In this document: one piece after another, positions 62,067-64,000 of the stretch
How positions within the stretch are numbered: position 1 is the stretch's first letter
Layout of the letters: each line of letters starts with the position of its first letter
Assembly (NCBI GenBank): GCA_965230765.1
Contig: CBDDLR010000001.1
Location: 992,001-1,056,000 of the forward strand
Direction of reading: 5' to 3'
Origin: Sunxiuqinia sp965230765
GTDB taxonomy: Bacteria > Bacteroidota > Bacteroidia > Bacteroidales > Prolixibacteraceae
Length of the DNA: 64,000 bases
Position numbers and translations under genes: made by a program
Notes under the pieces: generated by a model
Told to the model about the DNA's origin: nothing
What the model saw: only the letters and a program-made list of their open reading frames with translations
Databases searched by the model: none

Positions 62067-62351
62067 ATGAAAGTAGAATTAAACATGTCGGACGAGTTCA
62101 AAAGTGAACTTAAAACTTTATTAAAAGATGTAATAAAAGGCGAAATCGTAGCCTTTGGTTTTTCAGAACCAGAATCAACAAAACAACATGAATACTGGTC
62201 TCGAAAAGAGACAGCAAAATTCATTGGTTGTTCATTGACCACACTTTACCATTACCAACGCAAAGGGATTCTCCCATTTGTGAAATTAGGAAGTAAAGTA
62301 CTTTTCAACAAAGAGGAAGTATTAAAGGCTTTGAAAGGGGGTAAGTTATGA
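62067..62351 (+). CDS. Excisionase-type helix-turn-helix protein
   Basis: 94 aa. The C-terminal half 'YWSRKETAKFIGCSLTTLYHYQRKGILPFVKLGSKVLFNKEEVLKAL' is the HTH_17/MerR-like winged-helix fold of excisionases and plasmid or phage regulators. The N-terminal ~40 residues are an acidic helical tail. It is likely the directionality factor or copy control of the element. Its stop overlaps the ATG of a 41-codon ORF. Confidence 0.88.
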   Translation: MKVELNMSDEFKSELKTLLKDVIKGEIVAFGFSEPESTKQHEYWSRKETAKFIGCSLTTLYHYQRKGILPFVKLGSKVLFNKEEVLKALKGGKL

Positions 62352-62473
62352 AAATGACTTGCCTTTATTTGATAGCCAAAAGCAGGGGTTCAGCTTGTCT
62401 ATTAACAACGCTGAACCTGTGCAAAATTTTCACAATTCATTATTTGTTGGATGTTAAAGCTTGGAGGTCATGA
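62348..62473 (+). CDS. Possible 41-aa ORF coupled on both sides
   Basis: ATG at 62348 overlaps the HTH stop as ATGA, and its TGA at 62471-62473 overlaps the ATG of the replication gene as ATGA. The product (MKMTCLYLIAKSRG...) has a hydrophobic middle and three cysteines and matches nothing I know. The exact fit suggests translational coupling, but the hairpin inside it could equally mean this is a non-coding control region. Confidence 0.35.
   Translation: MKMTCLYLIAKSRGSACLLTTLNLCKIFTIHYLLDVKAWRS
62382..62422 (+). promoter_or_regulatory. Hairpin upstream of the replication gene
   Basis: GGTTCAGC (62387-62394)/GCTGAACC (62410-62417) form a perfect 8-bp stem. The pairing extends to 13 bp with two mismatches. 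A GGAGG follows at 62463-62467, very close to the ATG at 62470. Confidence 0.55.
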
Positions 62474-64000
62474 TCGATTCAATTGTTTTGCGCTTCCATA
62501 GCTTGCACGAGTACCCCGAAATAATTAAAAAGCTCCGTCAGGATGGCAAGGGCACTAATTTTTATGAACGCCAAAATCCCCATAAAGACGATTTAGTAGA
62601 TACCGAAACAGGGGAAATCATTGATAAGGACAGTTATTTACGATTGGCTGAAATTGATTACTCTGACAATGGCAAGGTTTGGACATTGTATAAAAACAAG
62701 ATCAAATTGAAGTCTCACTATTATCTGAATTATCGTGTGGATATGAAACAGGACTTTGTGGAATTCAATTTTTCAATACCGAAATACCTTTATGGTACGA
62801 ACTTAAAACAATTCATCCCACATCCAAATGAAGGCTATCACAATTTCCCTGTTGACCTTCTTAATACAATGGAATTCCACCTGTCGAATACTTATGACTG
62901 GTTAATGCAATTCCTAGAGAAATTTATCCTAGACTGGTTTGATGGTATTGAAATTGATAAAAAGGATATTGAGATCAACCGGATTGATATCGCCTATAAC
63001 CAGATATTCAATTCAAAAGAAGATGCACTTCAATATTTAGAATTCCAGAAACGTATCAAAAAAAGCTATATCCGTGAAAACTCAAACTACAAGGCAGATT
63101 GGAGTACCTCCATTTTCCTTTCTACTGAGCGTTACGGGGCAAAAATCTACCATAAAGGAAGTGAATACAAAAGTAAGAACGGTGATCGGAGCAAACATTT
63201 AAAGGCTAACAAAGAAGCAAAAGAGGATGTCTTTTTGGTTCATGATGAAACCGATAAAGAGGGCAATGTAATCAAAGAGGGGCTTCAAAGCTTTGCTGAC
63301 CGTACATTGCGGTATGAGATTACATTTCGAAAAGCTTATATGAGCTATCTTTTTAAAAAGCACCTGTTTGCCAACCAATGCCCATTCCTCAAATCAATGA
63401 TAAAGGTGCATGACAAAGTAAGTGCTATTAAAAAGAAGTGCGAACGAGAGCTTGAAAAAGCAAGTAAAGGAAAAGTGTTGAATGAACTTCAAAAGCAACG
63501 GTTAATGACCGAATTTATAAAACTCCCTAAAGAGAAAAAGGATGCTTATTACCAATATGAGGCAATACTCAATAAGCGTAATTCATTTAGGCTTGAAATT
63601 TCGGATGAAGATCAAAAGGGGAATTTAACCATTCAGGATATTTATTTTAAAAGGAACTACAGTCCTGTAATCCCTGAAAAAGCATTGTTTTCCCGTGAAC
63701 TCTTACATGAAATGTTCAAAGTTTTTACTTCGTTCATGGAAGAATTTGAATTAAAGAAACTTGATAAATACGAAGACAACATTCAAAAAGTAATCCTGTA
63801 TAACCGTGAAGTTGAAAAGCATAACTCAACTATTGACGATCCTAAGCATCACAAAAAGAGGATCAATGAAAGCAAAATGAACCAAATCCTCTTTTACCTT
63901 CAATATCATACCCTTGATGAAATGGTACAGTTAAAATTAATTAGCAGACGAACAAAATACAATTACATAAAGGAGCTTGAAAAACTGGAAATTTCAAAGA
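62470..64000 (+). CDS. Replication-initiator-like protein (phage/plasmid gene II/X type), 3' end missing
   Basis: 510 codons are open to the right window edge. 'IEINRIDIAYNQIFNSKEDALQYL' (near 165), 'YGAKIYHKGSEYKSKNGDR' (near 228) and 'ADRTLRYEITFRKAYM' (near 275) fit the rolling-circle initiators of filamentous phages (Phage_CRI/gene II-X family). The last part, 'HTLDEMVQLKLISRRTKYNYIKELEK', looks like a winged HTH. It is longer than the ~400 aa of coliphage gene II protein. Preceded by a strong GGAGG motif. The family call is moderate, because the catalytic Tyr cannot be fixed by eye. Confidence 0.7.
   Translation, partial: MIDSIVLRFHSLHEYPEIIKKLRQDGKGTNFYERQNPHKDDLVDTETGEIIDKDSYLRLAEIDYSDNGKVWTLYKNKIKLKSHYYLNYRVDMKQDFVEFNFSIPKYLYGTNLKQFIPHPNEGYHNFPVDLLNTMEFHLSNTYDWLMQFLEKFILDWFDGIEIDKKDIEINRIDIAYNQIFNSKEDALQYLEFQKRIKKSYIRENSNYKADWSTSIFLSTERYGAKIYHKGSEYKSKNGDRSKHLKANKEAKEDVFLVHDETDKEGNVIKEGLQSFADRTLRYEITFRKAYMSYLFKKHLFANQCPFLKSMIKVHDKVSAIKKKCERELEKASKGKVLNELQKQRLMTEFIKLPKEKKDAYYQYEAILNKRNSFRLEISDEDQKGNLTIQDIYFKRNYSPVIPEKALFSRELLHEMFKVFTSFMEEFELKKLDKYEDNIQKVILYNREVEKHNSTIDDPKHHKKRINESKMNQILFYLQYHTLDEMVQLKLISRRTKYNYIKELEKLEISK

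Overview
The window is chromosomal DNA of a Bacteroidota bacterium, most likely class Bacteroidia (Marinilabiliales or a relative; the order is a guess). Supporting signs are several upstream elements matching the Bacteroidota -7 promoter consensus TAnnTTTG, few strong Shine-Dalgarno sequences, a PorZ-like protein with a type IX secretion C-terminal domain, a DUF4271-hemD-rnpA block, a dnaE-trxA pair and three tandem cyclophilins. No rRNA, tRNA or CRISPR array was found.

Layout. 1-1253 is the start of a two-component-regulator-type propeller protein running off the left edge. 1346-8117 is housekeeping: mtnN, trxA, dnaE, a DUF4143 ATPase with tandem repeats upstream, and recX. 8336-17644 is a two-gene block of giant proteins (1627 aa with a twin-arginine signal, then 1463 aa) of unknown function. 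17718-31281 holds a membrane-anchored propeller protein, a dihydrouridine synthase, DUF4271, hemD, rnpA, an acyl-carrier-like protein without its serine, a GNAT acetyltransferase, a propeller lipoprotein, the cyclophilin operon, pheS and a HAD phosphatase. 31472-37635 (minus) is an RND efflux operon behind a palindromic operator candidate. 38011-48525 holds an orphan ABC ATPase, two DUF3857 transglutaminase-like proteins (one apparently dead, one intact), the rdgB-porZ-recO operon, a fold-type I aminotransferase without its PLP lysine, a SPOR lipoprotein and a degenerate GIY-YIG protein.

48687-59914 is the most coherent candidate for a new system. In order it encodes a nucleotide-sugar dehydrogenase, a TackOD1-type zinc protein with a GGDEF-like tail, a processive family 2 glycosyltransferase (QxxRW), an H-NOX haem nitric-oxide sensor, a soluble hybrid histidine kinase with an HPt domain, a LytTR response regulator, a TolC-like outer-membrane protein with an extra C-terminal domain, an HlyD-like adaptor and a small secreted protein. 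I read this as a polysaccharide synthesis and export locus with a nitric-oxide sensing phosphorelay embedded in it. The sensory genes overlap by ATGA junctions.

60158-64000 is the left part of an integrated element: a tyrosine recombinase, a coiled-coil protein, an excisionase-type HTH protein, a possible 41-aa ORF and a large replication-initiator-like protein resembling the gene II/X family of filamentous phages, cut by the window edge. Repeats include a 32-bp tandem array (6391-6471), a G/C-run palindrome (20576-20646) and a 146-bp nested inverted repeat resembling a MITE (31319-31464).
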